In this document: positions 14,762 through 23,944 of the stretch, one piece after another
Layout of the letters: every line of letters begins with the position of its first letter
Position numbering within the stretch: the stretch's first letter is position 1
Source of the DNA: Psychrobacillus vulpis
GTDB lineage: Bacteria; Bacillota; Bacilli; Bacillales_A; Planococcaceae
DNA: 43,223 bases
Assembly: GCF_006861825.1 (NCBI RefSeq)
Contig: NZ_VDGI01000026.1
Span: 40,056 to 83,278, forward strand
Direction of reading: 5' to 3'
Program-made: the position numbers and the translations under genes
The notes under the pieces: model-generated
Database searches by the model: none
The model's input: only the letters and a program-made list of their open reading frames with translations
Told to the model about the DNA's origin: nothing

Positions 14762-15106
14762 CTAAAGAATCTGTGTCAATTCTGAGTTTAAAACCCGTTG
14801 AGCGGTTATGACAACGCCTGAAGCTGTTCTTCCGTAAGCAGAATATAATCCGCCGGTTTGGTTAGGAACAATTTCAGTTTCATATTGAGATGCTCCTGTA
14901 ACTAAACTAAGAGTTACAAAACCAGAAGCATTAGCACCTACGCTAAAGTTAGCTGATGAGAGTAAACGTCTTGTCCCATTAAGTCTAAAAACTCTAACTA
15001 CTCCGGTAAGTGTTCCTCCAGTACGATTGAGGATTTTAACTCGAACGTTCGTTGCATTAGATGGTAGATTTCCAGAGTTTTCAATTGGTCCTGTTGTTAA
15101 TGGCAT
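14762..15106 (-). CDS. Unknown beta-rich protein (114 aa)
   Basis: I do not recognise this family with certainty. The 114-residue sequence is rich in Thr, Asn, Gly and Val with alternating hydrophobic residues (NVRVKILNRTGG, GVVRVFRLNG, GASGFVTLSL), which predicts a small all-beta sandwich. It has no Cys, signal peptide or membrane segment. The ATG at 15106 is chosen because GAGGAGGTG lies 8 bases upstream; a longer reading from 15139 would contain that ribosome site. The composition resembles small surface or exosporium-associated proteins of spore formers, but this is an impression only. Single-gene unit divergent from the sensor kinase. Confidence 0.7.
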   Translation of the reverse strand: MPLTTGPIENSGNLPSNATNVRVKILNRTGGTLTGVVRVFRLNGTRRLLSSANFSVGANASGFVTLSLVTGASQYETEIVPNQTGGLYSAYGRTASGVVITAQRVLNSELTQIL

Positions 15107-15437
15107 ATGAAATACACCTCCTCTCTTTAAAATGCTCATAATCTGCAGATTATATAATCATTGTATTCAATAATTCTATTAATGCTCTAAACGGATTAAT
15201 CAATCTTATAAAAATATAAATCTTCTAAGCGAAGATTATTAAATCATCTAAAAATAATTTAATTCCTTTTCAGATTTTCTATAGTGCTAATCCCCAACTC
15301 AAAATATTTTAAAAGTAATAATAAAGTTCTTAATATTCATACTTTTATTCCAAATAAAATCATGTATAATCATAATAATATTTCGGATATTTATACTTGA
15401 TAGACATTTAGATTTATGGAAAGAAGGGGAGTAGGGT

Positions 15438-16700
15438 ATGGGAATTCCTACACTATTATTAAATGCATTCATCATTATCCTATGTATTTTTTGCTATCAA
15501 GTATTTTGGTTAGATAAAGATCGGAGTAATGTACGGAATAATATATTAATTTCCTTTCTTTCATCTACGGCTTGTGTTCTATGTATGACTTTCCCATTTA
15601 GTTATCATTTTGGGTATATTTACGATCTACGGCTTATTCCTATCGTTTTAGCTTTTCTATATGGAGGCTTAAGAAGCTTTGTTTTTGTCACCTTTGTCTA
15701 TCTTACTTACCGCTTTTACTTAGGAGGAACGGGCTTTATACCATCAGTTATTATTATGGTTATTATGTACTTTACCATTATTACGATATTAAATTTTTCT
15801 CAATCAGATTATATAAAGAAAAGGAGACCATTGTTTGGCATACTACTGATTTTCATTTGGATTAGTACTTTTTCTGCTTTTACTATATTTAACGGATTAA
15901 AAATATATGGAACTGTCAGTTCTGATTTCTTGCAATTTTTATGTAGTTATTTAGTAATTAATATCCTTACAGGACTGTTATCTATTTATTTAATTGAAGG
16001 AATGATTGATAAGGTAAGAATGAAAGAAAAAATTCAAAGGGCAGAAAAATTTTATGTGATTAGTGAATTGGCAGCCTCTTTTGCTCACGAGATTCGAAAC
16101 CCACTTACTTCGGTTTATGGATTTATACAGTTGTTTCATAAAAATGAAATAGCGGAAACAAGTAAGGATGAGTACTATCAAGTCATTCTAGAGGAGTTAG
16201 AGAGGATACAGCTAATTGTTGACAATTATTTATCATTAGGAGAACTACAGAATAATGTCATAAAAGACTCATTAGATATAAGTGTAATTGTAAATCAAGT
16301 AATAAATTGTGTTTCACCGCTAGCCATGTTAAATAATATTGAAATTAAAAGCAGTATAAACGATTCACTGTCTATAAATGCTAATGCCGATAAAATAAAT
16401 CAATGTTTAATTAACATCATAAAAAATGGGATTGAAGCCATGAAAAATGGTGGAATACTACGAATTAATGGGAAAAAGGGCAAGAATAGTGTTGTAATTG
16501 AAATTGTCGATTCAGGCATTGGAATGACTCCTGAGGAGATAAAGAGAATCGCCATGCCGTTTTATTCATTAAAAGAAGAGGGAACTGGGCTTGGGACTAT
16601 GATTGCATACGGAATAATAAAAGAATTAAACGGAGATATAGAAATAAAAAGTGAAAAAGGGAAGGGAACTTGCTTTACAATTATTATTCCTTCATTATAA
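15438..16700 (+). CDS. Membrane sensor histidine kinase, KinB-like
   Basis: The 420 residues begin with about six membrane segments (residues 1-190). The block IYDLRLIPIVLAFLYGG near 61-77 is typical of the 5TM-LYT/KinB-type sensor region. The HisKA domain follows, with AASFAHEIRNPLTSVYGF and phospho-accepting His217. The ATPase domain has the N box (INIIKNGIEAM, near 323), DSGIGMTPEE (G1) and GTGLGTMIAYGII (G2). No response regulator gene is adjacent, as usual for sporulation kinases feeding Spo0F. KinB has lipoprotein KapB as partner, which is not seen here. The ATG follows AAGGGGAG. Role in sporulation initiation is an inference from architecture. Confidence 0.85.
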   Translation: MGIPTLLLNAFIIILCIFCYQVFWLDKDRSNVRNNILISFLSSTACVLCMTFPFSYHFGYIYDLRLIPIVLAFLYGGLRSFVFVTFVYLTYRFYLGGTGFIPSVIIMVIMYFTIITILNFSQSDYIKKRRPLFGILLIFIWISTFSAFTIFNGLKIYGTVSSDFLQFLCSYLVINILTGLLSIYLIEGMIDKVRMKEKIQRAEKFYVISELAASFAHEIRNPLTSVYGFIQLFHKNEIAETSKDEYYQVILEELERIQLIVDNYLSLGELQNNVIKDSLDISVIVNQVINCVSPLAMLNNIEIKSSINDSLSINANADKINQCLINIIKNGIEAMKNGGILRINGKKGKNSVVIEIVDSGIGMTPEEIKRIAMPFYSLKEEGTGLGTMIAYGIIKELNGDIEIKSEKGKGTCFTIIIPSL

Positions 16701-17156
16701 TTAAGCCCGACATGACCGTGCTGGTTATTTAACTTTTGATTACCGTACTAAAGAAATTTTGTAAATTTTAAAGGTTAACTTTTTGAGTTACAAAGAATAA
16801 AGAAATGAGATTTAGACTCAAGAGAATTTTTTTTAAAGTCTCATTTGTATATTTTTGAGTAAATTTAATAATTATCTTACATAAAAATTTTAGTTAAGGT
16901 TAAAGTAAGATTATCAAATTGAGGAAGCTTTTCTAAGATCTCAGCTTAAAATCTAAAGCAGTTGAAGAATGTTATGGTGAAATAGTATTATATATTTACC
17001 AAGGATAACAAAAGTTACAAAAAATGAAGTAGTAGAATATAGTAGATTAACTGTTTGTACAATAAGTATGGCACAACAGTTATAGTCACTAAGACAATAG
17101 TAGATATTTTTATCTATAAATATTTGTAGTACACTATGATATAGTAATAATAGATA
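16701..17156. other. AT-rich intergenic region before mqo
   Basis: Contains a weak terminator-like hairpin, AAATGAGATTT with AAGTCTCATTT (16803-16846), followed by a T-rich stretch. No gene was found. The promoter of the mqo leader must lie near 17115-17155, where TTGTAG and TATAGT/TAATAAT words occur. Confidence 0.5.
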
Positions 17157-17228
17157 CAGAAAAGGTGTGGACTAGGTCGCGCCTTAGCTTGGTGAGACGA
17201 CTAAGCTGGAGCACCTACATTCTTTCTG
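17157..17228 (+). ncRNA. Structured leader RNA upstream of mqo
   Basis: Three nested stems are visible. CAGAAA (17157-17162) pairs with TTTCTG (17223-17228). AGGTG (17163-17167) pairs with CACCT (17212-17216). A 10-bp hairpin joins TTAGCTTGGT (17184-17193) and ACTAAGCTGG (17200-17209) with loop GAGACG. It is much more GC-rich than its surroundings and ends 28 bases before the likely mqo start. It matches no riboswitch class I can name. Confidence 0.6.
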
Positions 17229-17256
17229 CAAATTTTAGGGTATAAGGATGATAAAA

Positions 17257-18756
17257 ATGAGCAACAGAGAAACTAAAACAGACGTTATCTTAATTGGTGC
17301 TGGAATCATGAGTGCAACTTTAGGGACACTCCTGAAAGAACTAGCACCGGAATGGAAAATCACAGTGTTTGAGAAGCTCGAAAATGCAGGTGAGGAAAGC
17401 TCTAACGAATGGAATAATGCAGGAACAGGTCATGCAGCACTATGTGAACTTAACTACACTTCCGAAAAATCAGATGGATCTATAGATATTAGCAAAGCTA
17501 TCAAGATTAATGAACAGTTTCAGCTTTCGATGCAGTTTTGGTCTTATCTTGTAAACAACAAGCTGATACATAAACCTCAGGACTTTATCATGCCATTGCC
17601 TCATATGAGTATGGTTCTAGGCGAAGAAAATGTAACGTTTTTAAAGAAACGTTTTGAAGCGATGTCAAATAATCCTCTGTTTCAAGGGATGGAATTTTCT
17701 GATGACCCAGCAAAACTAAAGGAATGGATTCCGCTAATAATGGAAGATCGTCCAGCGAATGAACCTATAGCTGCAACAAAAATTGACTCTGGAACGGATG
17801 TAAACTTTGGGGCTTTAACACGTATCTTGTTTGACCACTTAAAAAGTAAAAACGTCGATATTAACTACAAACATAGCGTAGATAATATGAAACGTACTAG
17901 CGACGGTTCGTGGGAACTGAAAGTACGAAATGACAGCGGTAACATCGAACACCATACGGCAAAATTTGTCTTTGTCGGAGGCGGAGGTGGAAGCCTGCAT
18001 TTACTACAAAAATCAGGTATTCCGGAAGGAAAACATATTGGAGGATTCCCGGTAAGTGGACTATTTTTAGTATGTAACAACCCGGAGGTAGTAGAGCAAC
18101 ATCATGCAAAAGTATACGGCAAAGCTAAGGTTGGTGCTCCACCAATGTCTGTTCCGCATCTGGACACAAGATTTATCGACAATAAAAAGTCATTGCTATT
18201 TGGACCGTTTGCCGGCTTCTCGCCAAAGTTTTTAAAAACTGGTTCAATGCTTGATTTAGTAACCTCTGTAAAACCGGATAATGTTGTAACTATGTTGGCA
18301 GCAGGCGCAAAAGAGATGTCATTGACAAAATACCTGATCCAGCAAGTAATGTTATCGAAAGAAAAGCGCATAGAAGAGTTAAGAGAGTTTATCCCAAACG
18401 CCCAACTTGAGGATTGGGATACAGTAGTAGCGGGTCAACGTGTACAAGTTATCAAAGATACGGAAGCTGGCGGAAAAGGGACGCTTCAATTTGGTACGGA
18501 AGTAATTACTGCGTCTGATGGTTCAATTGCAGCATTACTAGGTGCTTCTCCAGGGGCTTCTACTGCTGTTCACGTTATGCTTGATGTAATTAATAAATGC
18601 TTCCCTCAACATATGAAAGAGTGGGAACCGAAAATTAAAGAAATAATTCCTTCTTATGGCTTGTCATTAATGGAAAATGTAGAGCTGCTGCACGAAATTC
18701 ATACATCAACAGCAGAGACACTTGGTCTAAGCGAAAAAGATCTAGTCAATAGTTAA
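17257..18756 (+). CDS. mqo: Malate:quinone oxidoreductase
   Basis: The enzyme oxidises malate to oxaloacetate and passes electrons to the quinone pool, a membrane-associated FAD step of the TCA cycle. The roughly 500 residues start with [15 protein letters not shown] (FAD Rossmann), then the typical [19 protein letters not shown] near 50-68. [16 protein letters not shown] lies near 240, and [17 protein letters not shown] near the C-terminus. Two ATGs are possible; 17257 is preferred because AAGG is then 9 bases upstream, while the ATG at 17248 abuts it. A structured leader precedes the gene, and a strong terminator follows at 18841. Confidence 0.93.
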   Translation: MSNRETKTDVILIGAGIMSATLGTLLKELAPEWKITVFEKLENAGEESSNEWNNAGTGHAALCELNYTSEKSDGSIDISKAIKINEQFQLSMQFWSYLVNNKLIHKPQDFIMPLPHMSMVLGEENVTFLKKRFEAMSNNPLFQGMEFSDDPAKLKEWIPLIMEDRPANEPIAATKIDSGTDVNFGALTRILFDHLKSKNVDINYKHSVDNMKRTSDGSWELKVRNDSGNIEHHTAKFVFVGGGGGSLHLLQKSGIPEGKHIGGFPVSGLFLVCNNPEVVEQHHAKVYGKAKVGAPPMSVPHLDTRFIDNKKSLLFGPFAGFSPKFLKTGSMLDLVTSVKPDNVVTMLAAGAKEMSLTKYLIQQVMLSKEKRIEELREFIPNAQLEDWDTVVAGQRVQVIKDTEAGGKGTLQFGTEVITASDGSIAALLGASPGASTAVHVMLDVINKCFPQHMKEWEPKIKEIIPSYGLSLMENVELLHEIHTSTAETLGLSEKDLVNS

Positions 18757-19147
18757 ATCTTTGGATGTAGAAACAAACGTATTTAATGAAAGGTTTAAGC
18801 AACTTTTTAATTGTTCCTAAAACCATTAAAAATAAAACATAGAACCTTTAATCTAACTATAGATTGAAGGTTCTTTTTTTAAAATATCTAGTTAGAGATG
18901 CTACTGAGAATCGTATAACAAGAAATCTAGATGAAAGCATATGTATGTAAAAAAGAGGATTAATGCTTTTTATGATGAAATTAGTAAAATAATGGGGTAG
19001 GTTTGTTGAAAAAGAATTACAAATTAATACATGTGTTATTAAGCTTAATTTCCAACCCTTTAGAAGTGATTTTTACATGAAAAAATAGTGTTCTTCAAAT
19101 GAGAAGTTCTTATAGTTTCCTTGAATTAATTGTATAAAGGAGCATTT
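18757..19147. other. Intergenic region with the mqo terminator
   Basis: Apart from the terminator at 18841-18880 there is nothing I can support; a reading of ATG-AAA-AAA-TAG at 19077 is not a gene. Confidence 0.5.
18841..18880 (+). terminator. Terminator of mqo
   Basis: AGAACCTTTAATCTA pairs with TAGATTGAAGGTTCT (15 bp, one G-T) followed by T7. Confidence 0.9.
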
Positions 19148-19687
19148 ATGATTCAGACTATCAAATACTTAAAATTAGGCAACTTAAAACAAAGTCGAGC
19201 TTTCTCAGTTATAAGTGACTTAGGAATAATGGATGATTTGTCTGAGTATCATCCTACTCTTTGTGGTACTCTACCATTAGGGATTGATATTGAAGGTTCT
19301 GACTTAGATATTATTATGGAAGTGGCTAACTTCAATCAATTTGAAAAAAAAGTGAAAACTTTGTACGGAGATCAAGAAAATTTTATACTTAAAAAACTTA
19401 TAATTAGAGACTTTCCGGTTATTAAGGCAAATTTTATCTATAAAGAGTTTGAATTTGAGCTGTTTGGTCAACAGCAACCGGTTAATAGGCAGTATGCTTA
19501 TCTACATATGATAATCGAAAACGTCATATTGGAGCAGTTACCATTAATAAAAGAGGAAGTTATAAGACTTAAAGAACAAGGATATAAAACTGAGCCAGCA
19601 TTTTGTAAGGTTTTAGGTTTAGAAGGAGACCCCTATGAAAGGCTTGTAGAATTTGGAAAAGAAAAAGGCTTTATTGAAATCGTATAG
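19148..19687 (+). CDS. DUF4269-family, nucleotidyltransferase-like protein
   Basis: The 179-residue protein matches DUF4269: IQTIKYLKLGN at the start, DLGIMDDLSEYHPTLCGT near 26-43, then GIDIEGSDLDIIMEV near 47-61. That GS-x-LD-I pattern recalls the metal-binding loop of minimal nucleotidyltransferases. A C-terminal helical region has YLHMIIENVILEQ and VLGLEGDPYERLVEFG. Biological role unknown. The ATG at 19148 is chosen because AAAGGAG lies 6 bases before it; an in-frame TTG at 19130 would include it. Single-gene unit. Confidence 0.8.
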   Translation: MIQTIKYLKLGNLKQSRAFSVISDLGIMDDLSEYHPTLCGTLPLGIDIEGSDLDIIMEVANFNQFEKKVKTLYGDQENFILKKLIIRDFPVIKANFIYKEFEFELFGQQQPVNRQYAYLHMIIENVILEQLPLIKEEVIRLKEQGYKTEPAFCKVLGLEGDPYERLVEFGKEKGFIEIV

Positions 19688-19879
19688 ATGTACTTGTTTA
19701 ATTAACGAGGGATTTAGTTGAAAATCATGGGTTGTCTTATACTACTCTTTGATTAATTTACAAAAAAGTCGTTTAAAAACAAATAAAATTGTCTAACATA
19801 GCAAAATAAATAGAGCCCTATGTTCAAATTAATGTTACAGTTAAAAAGAAAATTTTTAAAAGTGAGTAGGAGAACAAAC

Positions 19880-20257
19880 ATGATTGAGGTAAAAACATCT
19901 CCATTAAGTGATGGAGAATTCAATAGAGGGGTATTTGCTACATGTGATATCAAAAAAGGAGAGCTTTTGCATAAAGCACCTGTCATTTCTTATCCAAACG
20001 ACCAGCATCAATACATTGAGCAAACTATACTCGGTGATTACGCATTTGAGTATGGAATAAATCATTCTGCTATTCTTCTTGGTTATGGAATGTTGTTTAA
20101 CCATTCTTATGAACCTAATGCAATTTATGAGATTAATTTTGACAATCATACATTTGACTTTTATGCGTTCACAGATGTGAAAGCAGGAGATGAAATTCTA
20201 ATCAATTATAATGGCGACGTTGATGACAAAGATCCACTGTGGTTTAATCAGGAATAA
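19880..20257 (+). CDS. SET-domain protein
   Basis: The 125-residue protein is a compact SET fold. GVFATCDIKKGELLHKAP is near residues 17-34, the pseudoknot motif reads FNHSYEPNA near 73-81, and the end motif AGDEILINYNGD near 106-117. These are the SAM- and lysine-channel elements of SET methyltransferases. Bacterial stand-alone SET proteins have few known substrates. The ATG at 19880 has TAGGAG 7 bases upstream; a frame from 19820 is open but without a ribosome site. A strong terminator follows. Confidence 0.85.
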   Translation: MIEVKTSPLSDGEFNRGVFATCDIKKGELLHKAPVISYPNDQHQYIEQTILGDYAFEYGINHSAILLGYGMLFNHSYEPNAIYEINFDNHTFDFYAFTDVKAGDEILINYNGDVDDKDPLWFNQE

Positions 20258-20306
20258 AAGGGATATGGAAGAGATTCTTGACAATATTCCTTCCGAAAAA
20301 GTAGCA

Positions 20307-20356
20307 AACACCACATGTAGAATTCAGTAATACTGAATACTACATGTGGTGTTTTT
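20307..20356 (+). terminator. Terminator after the SET gene
   Basis: AACACCACATGTAG and CTACATGTGGTGTT form a long stem, with ATTCAG/CTGAAT nested inside; followed by T5. Confidence 0.9.
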
Positions 20357-20460
20357 CTTATTCGAACAGCATAAGTTTTTCAAAAATGTTAGTCAGATGT
20401 TATTAGGGTTCTAAAAAGATTCTTCTTGAGTAGAAGGTGCAATATTTTTATAACACTTCT

Positions 20461-20661
20461 TTAAATTCTTTCTGAACTATCTTTCTCTTGATTTATTGTC
20501 ATATTTTTTTCTTCCGATAAAAGATCTTTTGTTGAATTCTTAAATTCTCTTAATGTTGAACCAAAAGCTCTCCCAATTTCAGGCATCTTTGAGGGTCCAA
20601 AAATAATTAGAGCAATTATAATAATCAATATCAATCCTGGAATTCCTAAGTTTTGAATCAT
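20461..20661 (-). CDS. tatA: Twin-arginine translocase subunit TatA
   Basis: The 66-residue protein has the TatA plan: a short periplasm-side start, one membrane helix ([17 protein letters not shown], residues 6-22), the [14 protein letters not shown] hinge (21-34) and an amphipathic then acidic/basic tail. TatA forms the pore-like component of the Tat pathway for folded cofactor proteins. It is the last gene of a minus-strand group that begins with a Tat-signal multicopper oxidase, so it may be a dedicated TatA. No TatC is in the window, so a TatC encoded elsewhere would be needed. Confidence 0.92.
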   Translation of the reverse strand: MIQNLGIPGLILIIIIALIIFGPSKMPEIGRAFGSTLREFKNSTKDLLSEEKNMTINQEKDSSERI

Positions 20662-20712
20662 GATCTCACTCCATTTTTCATAATGATATAAATGAATAAA
20701 TGCATCGATTGA

Positions 20713-20937
20713 TCAAAAATAATCATTTAGATTAACACTCTTTCCAAGAACTTTTAAACCTTCATTTATTTTAGCGATGGTTGAAAATCTGGGTAAGTAA
20801 TTTGGGGTGTTGCATAATTTAGAGATTGTTGAATAACTGATGCCAGAGGCTTCTTCTAAGACATATATACTTATATCTTTTTGAATATCCAACCAATCAC
20901 CAAAACTACTCTTTTTATTAAGAAGATTCTTTTTCAA
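20713..20937 (-). CDS. Small XRE-type helix-turn-helix regulator
   Basis: The 74-residue product has a helix-turn-helix core. YVLEEASGISYSTISKLCNT lies around residues 24-43, and the next helix IAKINEGLKVLGKSV is typical of XRE/Cro regulators. The TTG at 20937 is preferred because GGAG is then 8 bases upstream; a GTG at 20946 overlaps the ribosome site. It stands between the ZIP gene and tatA on the same strand, so it may regulate this metal-related group. No effector domain is present. An upstream extension to 21030 would overlap the ZIP gene and is unlikely. Confidence 0.7.
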   Translation of the reverse strand: MKKNLLNKKSSFGDWLDIQKDISIYVLEEASGISYSTISKLCNTPNYLPRFSTIAKINEGLKVLGKSVNLNDYF

Positions 20938-20957
20938 ATCCTTCACTCCAGAATTTA

Positions 20958-22127
20958 TTAATATTTTACAAAAAAAGCTGTAAGATACATGATGATTAGA
21001 CCTATAGTAAAACCACTCAAATTTAACCAAGAAACAGCTGGTTCCAAATGTTTCTTATGTTCGTCTATTAACATTTTAGTAATCACATAAATTACTTGTA
21101 AAATAGCTCCTGCACCAATACCTAAGCATAAAGCTCCGAAAATTGGTGAGAAAATAAATCCGCCAAACCAAGTTCCTAAGATAGCAGGGGCACCCGCTAT
21201 TATACCAAGTAATACAAAGTCTCGAATTCGGGGTTTAATCTTTAATAAAGGAGCAGCTATTCCTATACCTTCCGTAATATTATGGAGGGTAAACCCAATG
21301 ATTAAAAAGGTTCCAAGTGCAGCTTCACCTAGCGAAAAAGAGGTACCTATTGCTAAACCCTCTCCAAAGTTATGAAGTCCAATTCCAACAGCCATCAACA
21401 AAGCGATATTAAAAGGAGAAGAGGCTCTCTTCGCTTGCTTTTTCTGTTGATACTGATCAAAACCAATTAAGAATACAAATGTTAATAATGCTCCAAGAAT
21501 AACAACCATATTACCTTGTAGTACTGTAGGAGCTTCAGCACCAATTTCAAAACCATCGGCCAATGTACCGATAAATAGGAATAGAAGTAATCCAACTGTA
21601 AGAGAAAGGATAGAGTTTATCCATTTTCGTGAAAAACGTTTCATAAATGGGTACCACAATAACCCTAAAGTGATAGGAACAACTCCTACATAAAAACCAA
21701 TGAATCCATAATTAAGGAAGTTACTCAAGCTGTTTTCAGGAGTGAGCGAGGCAGCTTCAATGTTACCTTCTGTAATAATCCCGTTTTCGGTTATTAGCTT
21801 AATTGCATGTGGATCACCTTGTACCCAAGGATAATTAATGGTTACAATTCCTTCCTCAAAGCGTTTTAATGTTTCTGAAGGAGTAACACTAAAATTCCAT
21901 ATTGAATCATCGACTATGACTTGAGATAGCTTAATTGACTCTGGACCTGTATTACTAATTGATAACTCAAATCCGTTATCTGTTATCTTTATTCGTTCAA
22001 TATTTAATACCTCAATTGGTGCAGCAGGGTCTTTTTCAACACCAGCGCCATTTATCATCACCCATGCTACTACTGCGACAAGTAGCAATAGAGGGATTAA
22101 TCCTGAAATTAACCATTTGACTTTCAT
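20958..22127 (-). CDS. ZIP-family metal transporter with an extracellular N-terminal domain
   Basis: The 389 residues have an anchor helix (8-25), then about 110 extracytoplasmic residues of beta type (PIEVLNIERIKITDNGFELSISN). Eight membrane segments with ZIP signatures follow: AVGIGLHNFGEGLAIG near 245-260 and GFTLHNITEGIGIAAPL near 278-294. These supply the His/Glu/Asn metal site. ZIP proteins move Zn, Fe, Mn or related divalent metals. The extra N-terminal domain is not part of common ZIPs such as ZupT. The gene follows the multicopper oxidase after 16 bases, so they form one operon; the metal is unknown. Confidence 0.85.
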   Translation of the reverse strand: MKVKWLISGLIPLLLLVAVVAWVMINGAGVEKDPAAPIEVLNIERIKITDNGFELSISNTGPESIKLSQVIVDDSIWNFSVTPSETLKRFEEGIVTINYPWVQGDPHAIKLITENGIITEGNIEAASLTPENSLSNFLNYGFIGFYVGVVPITLGLLWYPFMKRFSRKWINSILSLTVGLLLFLFIGTLADGFEIGAEAPTVLQGNMVVILGALLTFVFLIGFDQYQQKKQAKRASSPFNIALLMAVGIGLHNFGEGLAIGTSFSLGEAALGTFLIIGFTLHNITEGIGIAAPLLKIKPRIRDFVLLGIIAGAPAILGTWFGGFIFSPIFGALCLGIGAGAILQVIYVITKMLIDEHKKHLEPAVSWLNLSGFTIGLIIMYLTAFFVKY

Positions 22128-22143
22128 TTTTTATGAACCTCCT

Positions 22144-23163
22144 TTACTCTACCTCGAAAAATCCCATCCAACCTAATTCCGCGAATTCACTTACATGAGC
22201 ATGAAACATGTATTTACCTTTATATGGAAAAGTAACTTCTATTATTCCGCGTTCACCCTGACATTGCATAATTGTATCAGTAAATTGCGAAGGGTTATCA
22301 TTTCGGCCTGTTGGATAATACGTAAAATAATTTGCGTGTAAGTGGAAAGAATTTAGTAAATCGAACTCCGTTAAATTGCTTAGGTAGATTCGGACAAGCT
22401 GATCTTTTTTAATTTTAATTGGATGATTCATAAATGCATTTGCAAATCCGTTTACAGTATAAAATTCATTTTCCCCGTCTAAATCCAAATCAAATCCATT
22501 CATAACCATGTTTAATTCTAATGCTGGTTCTCTTGGTTTTTTGGGATCAATAATAAAATTTCCGTATAAACCTTTATGAATATGCCTTGCTAATGGGAGG
22601 ACATGGCAGTGGTAAATTTGTAAACCGTATGGTTTTGCTTCAAATTCATAGGTAAATTTTTCTCCGGGATAAATGGGATCAAGACCATCCATTTCTGGTG
22701 GGTGAATTCCATGAAAATGGATGGAGTGAGGATGACTTCCACCATTAATAAAGTGAAACCTTAAAAGATCACCCTCCGTACAGCGAAAAGTAGGGCCAGG
22801 AATTGTTCCGTTATATGTCCATCCTGGAAATTTTATTCCCTTTGCAATTTCTATTTCTTTATCAATTGCTATGACATCATATTCCCTTAACGTTTGCCCA
22901 TTGGGTAGAGTACTCACTTTTCCATAATCAAATGTAGTAAGTAATTTTTCAGCCATTAAGTAGCCTTCGCTTTTTGAAAAATCGCCACTGTTATTAGTGT
23001 GATTCATGTGATGATGATTATTTTTCTTGCCGATTGTAGCCGCACTTGCAGCAGGTGTAAGTCCAGTAATTGAATTTAAAAAATAACTCCCTGCTAATCC
23101 AATAACACCAGCAGATCCCATTTTTAAGATGTCTCTCCTTGATACATTTCGTTCACTCATCAT
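22144..23163 (-). CDS. Tat-exported two-domain multicopper oxidase
   Basis: The 339-residue protein has a Tat signal (SRRDILKMG with a hydrophobic stretch, residues 8-30) and a His-rich linker (NNHHHMNH). Two cupredoxin domains follow, carrying all four copper motifs. These are HSIHFHGIH (near 146), YHCHVLPLARH (near 186), HLHANYF (near 270) and MFHAHVSEFAELGWMGFF at the C-terminus, where the type 1 ligand pattern is modified. It would oxidise metal ions or phenols outside the membrane using O2. The neighbours (ZIP transporter, TatA) suggest a metal oxidation or uptake system. Promoter: TTGACA on the minus strand near 23244. The length is typical of two-domain laccases. Confidence 0.87.
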   Translation of the reverse strand: MMSERNVSRRDILKMGSAGVIGLAGSYFLNSITGLTPAASAATIGKKNNHHHMNHTNNSGDFSKSEGYLMAEKLLTTFDYGKVSTLPNGQTLREYDVIAIDKEIEIAKGIKFPGWTYNGTIPGPTFRCTEGDLLRFHFINGGSHPHSIHFHGIHPPEMDGLDPIYPGEKFTYEFEAKPYGLQIYHCHVLPLARHIHKGLYGNFIIDPKKPREPALELNMVMNGFDLDLDGENEFYTVNGFANAFMNHPIKIKKDQLVRIYLSNLTEFDLLNSFHLHANYFTYYPTGRNDNPSQFTDTIMQCQGERGIIEVTFPYKGKYMFHAHVSEFAELGWMGFFEVE

Positions 23164-23552
23164 TTTTCAACTCCTTCAAAAAAGTTTCCTTAAGGAAAAA
23201 TAAAAGTATTTTATATCACTTTATTCGAAAGGGGTACTTTTTGTCAATAATTTTTTTTGTTCCCTGGTAAAAATTTTTGAATCCGAAATAAGTAAAATTA
23301 TGGAAGGTTAAATTATATTATTCAATAATTTTGAATTAATAGGGAAGTGGAACTTATTGAAGTTAAGAAGTAGAGTATAGGATAATTCTTTTATACTCCC
23401 ATGAAAATTATAAACTCCCGTAAAACAGTAAAATTGCATAACAAAAGAGACTCAGAAAAAGCTTTTTTAAAAAAAGCTGAGCCTTCAGAATGATTATATA
23501 GAGTTAATAGATGACTCAAAAAACATCTCCATTCTTCCTCAAATAAAGGGCA
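23164..23552. other. Intergenic region upstream of the oxidase operon
   Basis: It contains the minus-strand promoter of the oxidase (TTGACA, 23244-23239) and the inverted repeat AGCTTTTTT-A-AAAAAAGCT near 23461. No gene was found, and no remnant of an IS110 recombinase lies beside the solo copy that follows. Confidence 0.5.
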
Positions 23553-23774
23553 AGACCGGTGTAACGAATCAAAAAGGATTAATCTACCATAAGTGCTACC
23601 CATATAGGGGAGGAATTCTGTGATGCACCGAAATTGTTGGAGTCAGACTAACGGATGGTCTCTTTGGAACCATAGTGTATCGATCTTCTTCGCTAGCCGT
23701 AGAAACAGTATGACAGGGGTATCCATTTTCATTCTATGTAGAGAAGCGCTGATTTTGCGCTTCATGGATGGCTA
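23553..23774 (-). ncRNA. Solo IS110-type bridge-RNA-like sequence without recombinase
   Basis: About 220 bases align with 381-601. Shared blocks include AGGATTAATCT, CTGTGATGCACCG, GTTGGAGTCAGACTAACGGATGG, CCATAG, GCCGTAG, CATTTTCATTCT, and the end CATGGATGGCTA. The last hairpin is AAGCGC-TGATTTT-GCGCTT, with one compensatory pair change against the other copy. No recombinase reading is found on either side. It is either a decayed element or a non-autonomous relative. Confidence 0.75.
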
Positions 23775-23817
23775 TAGGTAAGAACATGGGTTGCATAGGC
23801 AACTCTTTTTTCCTATT

Positions 23818-23842
23818 GAGCTAACGGGGCAGGTAAGTTCAG
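23818..23842. repeat. Hairpin repeat copy
   Basis: GAGCTAACGGGGCAGGTAAG with TTCAG following: the family core with one mismatch in the right arm. It lies 43 bases beyond the end of the solo bridge-RNA-like sequence. Confidence 0.65.
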
Positions 23843-23944
23843 AAAGGGTTATCTAAAGGTGTTTTATAGTGAATACCCAGGCAAGGATATACAATGATAG
23901 ATTTGATGGATTTAAATTCCAATACAAAGGAGAGGAAGATTCTG

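Noticed and set aside
23391-23603. 70-codon minus-strand frame upstream of the solo bridge-RNA copy
   Set aside because: Runs into the IS110-like non-coding sequence and has no similarity to an IS110 recombinase.
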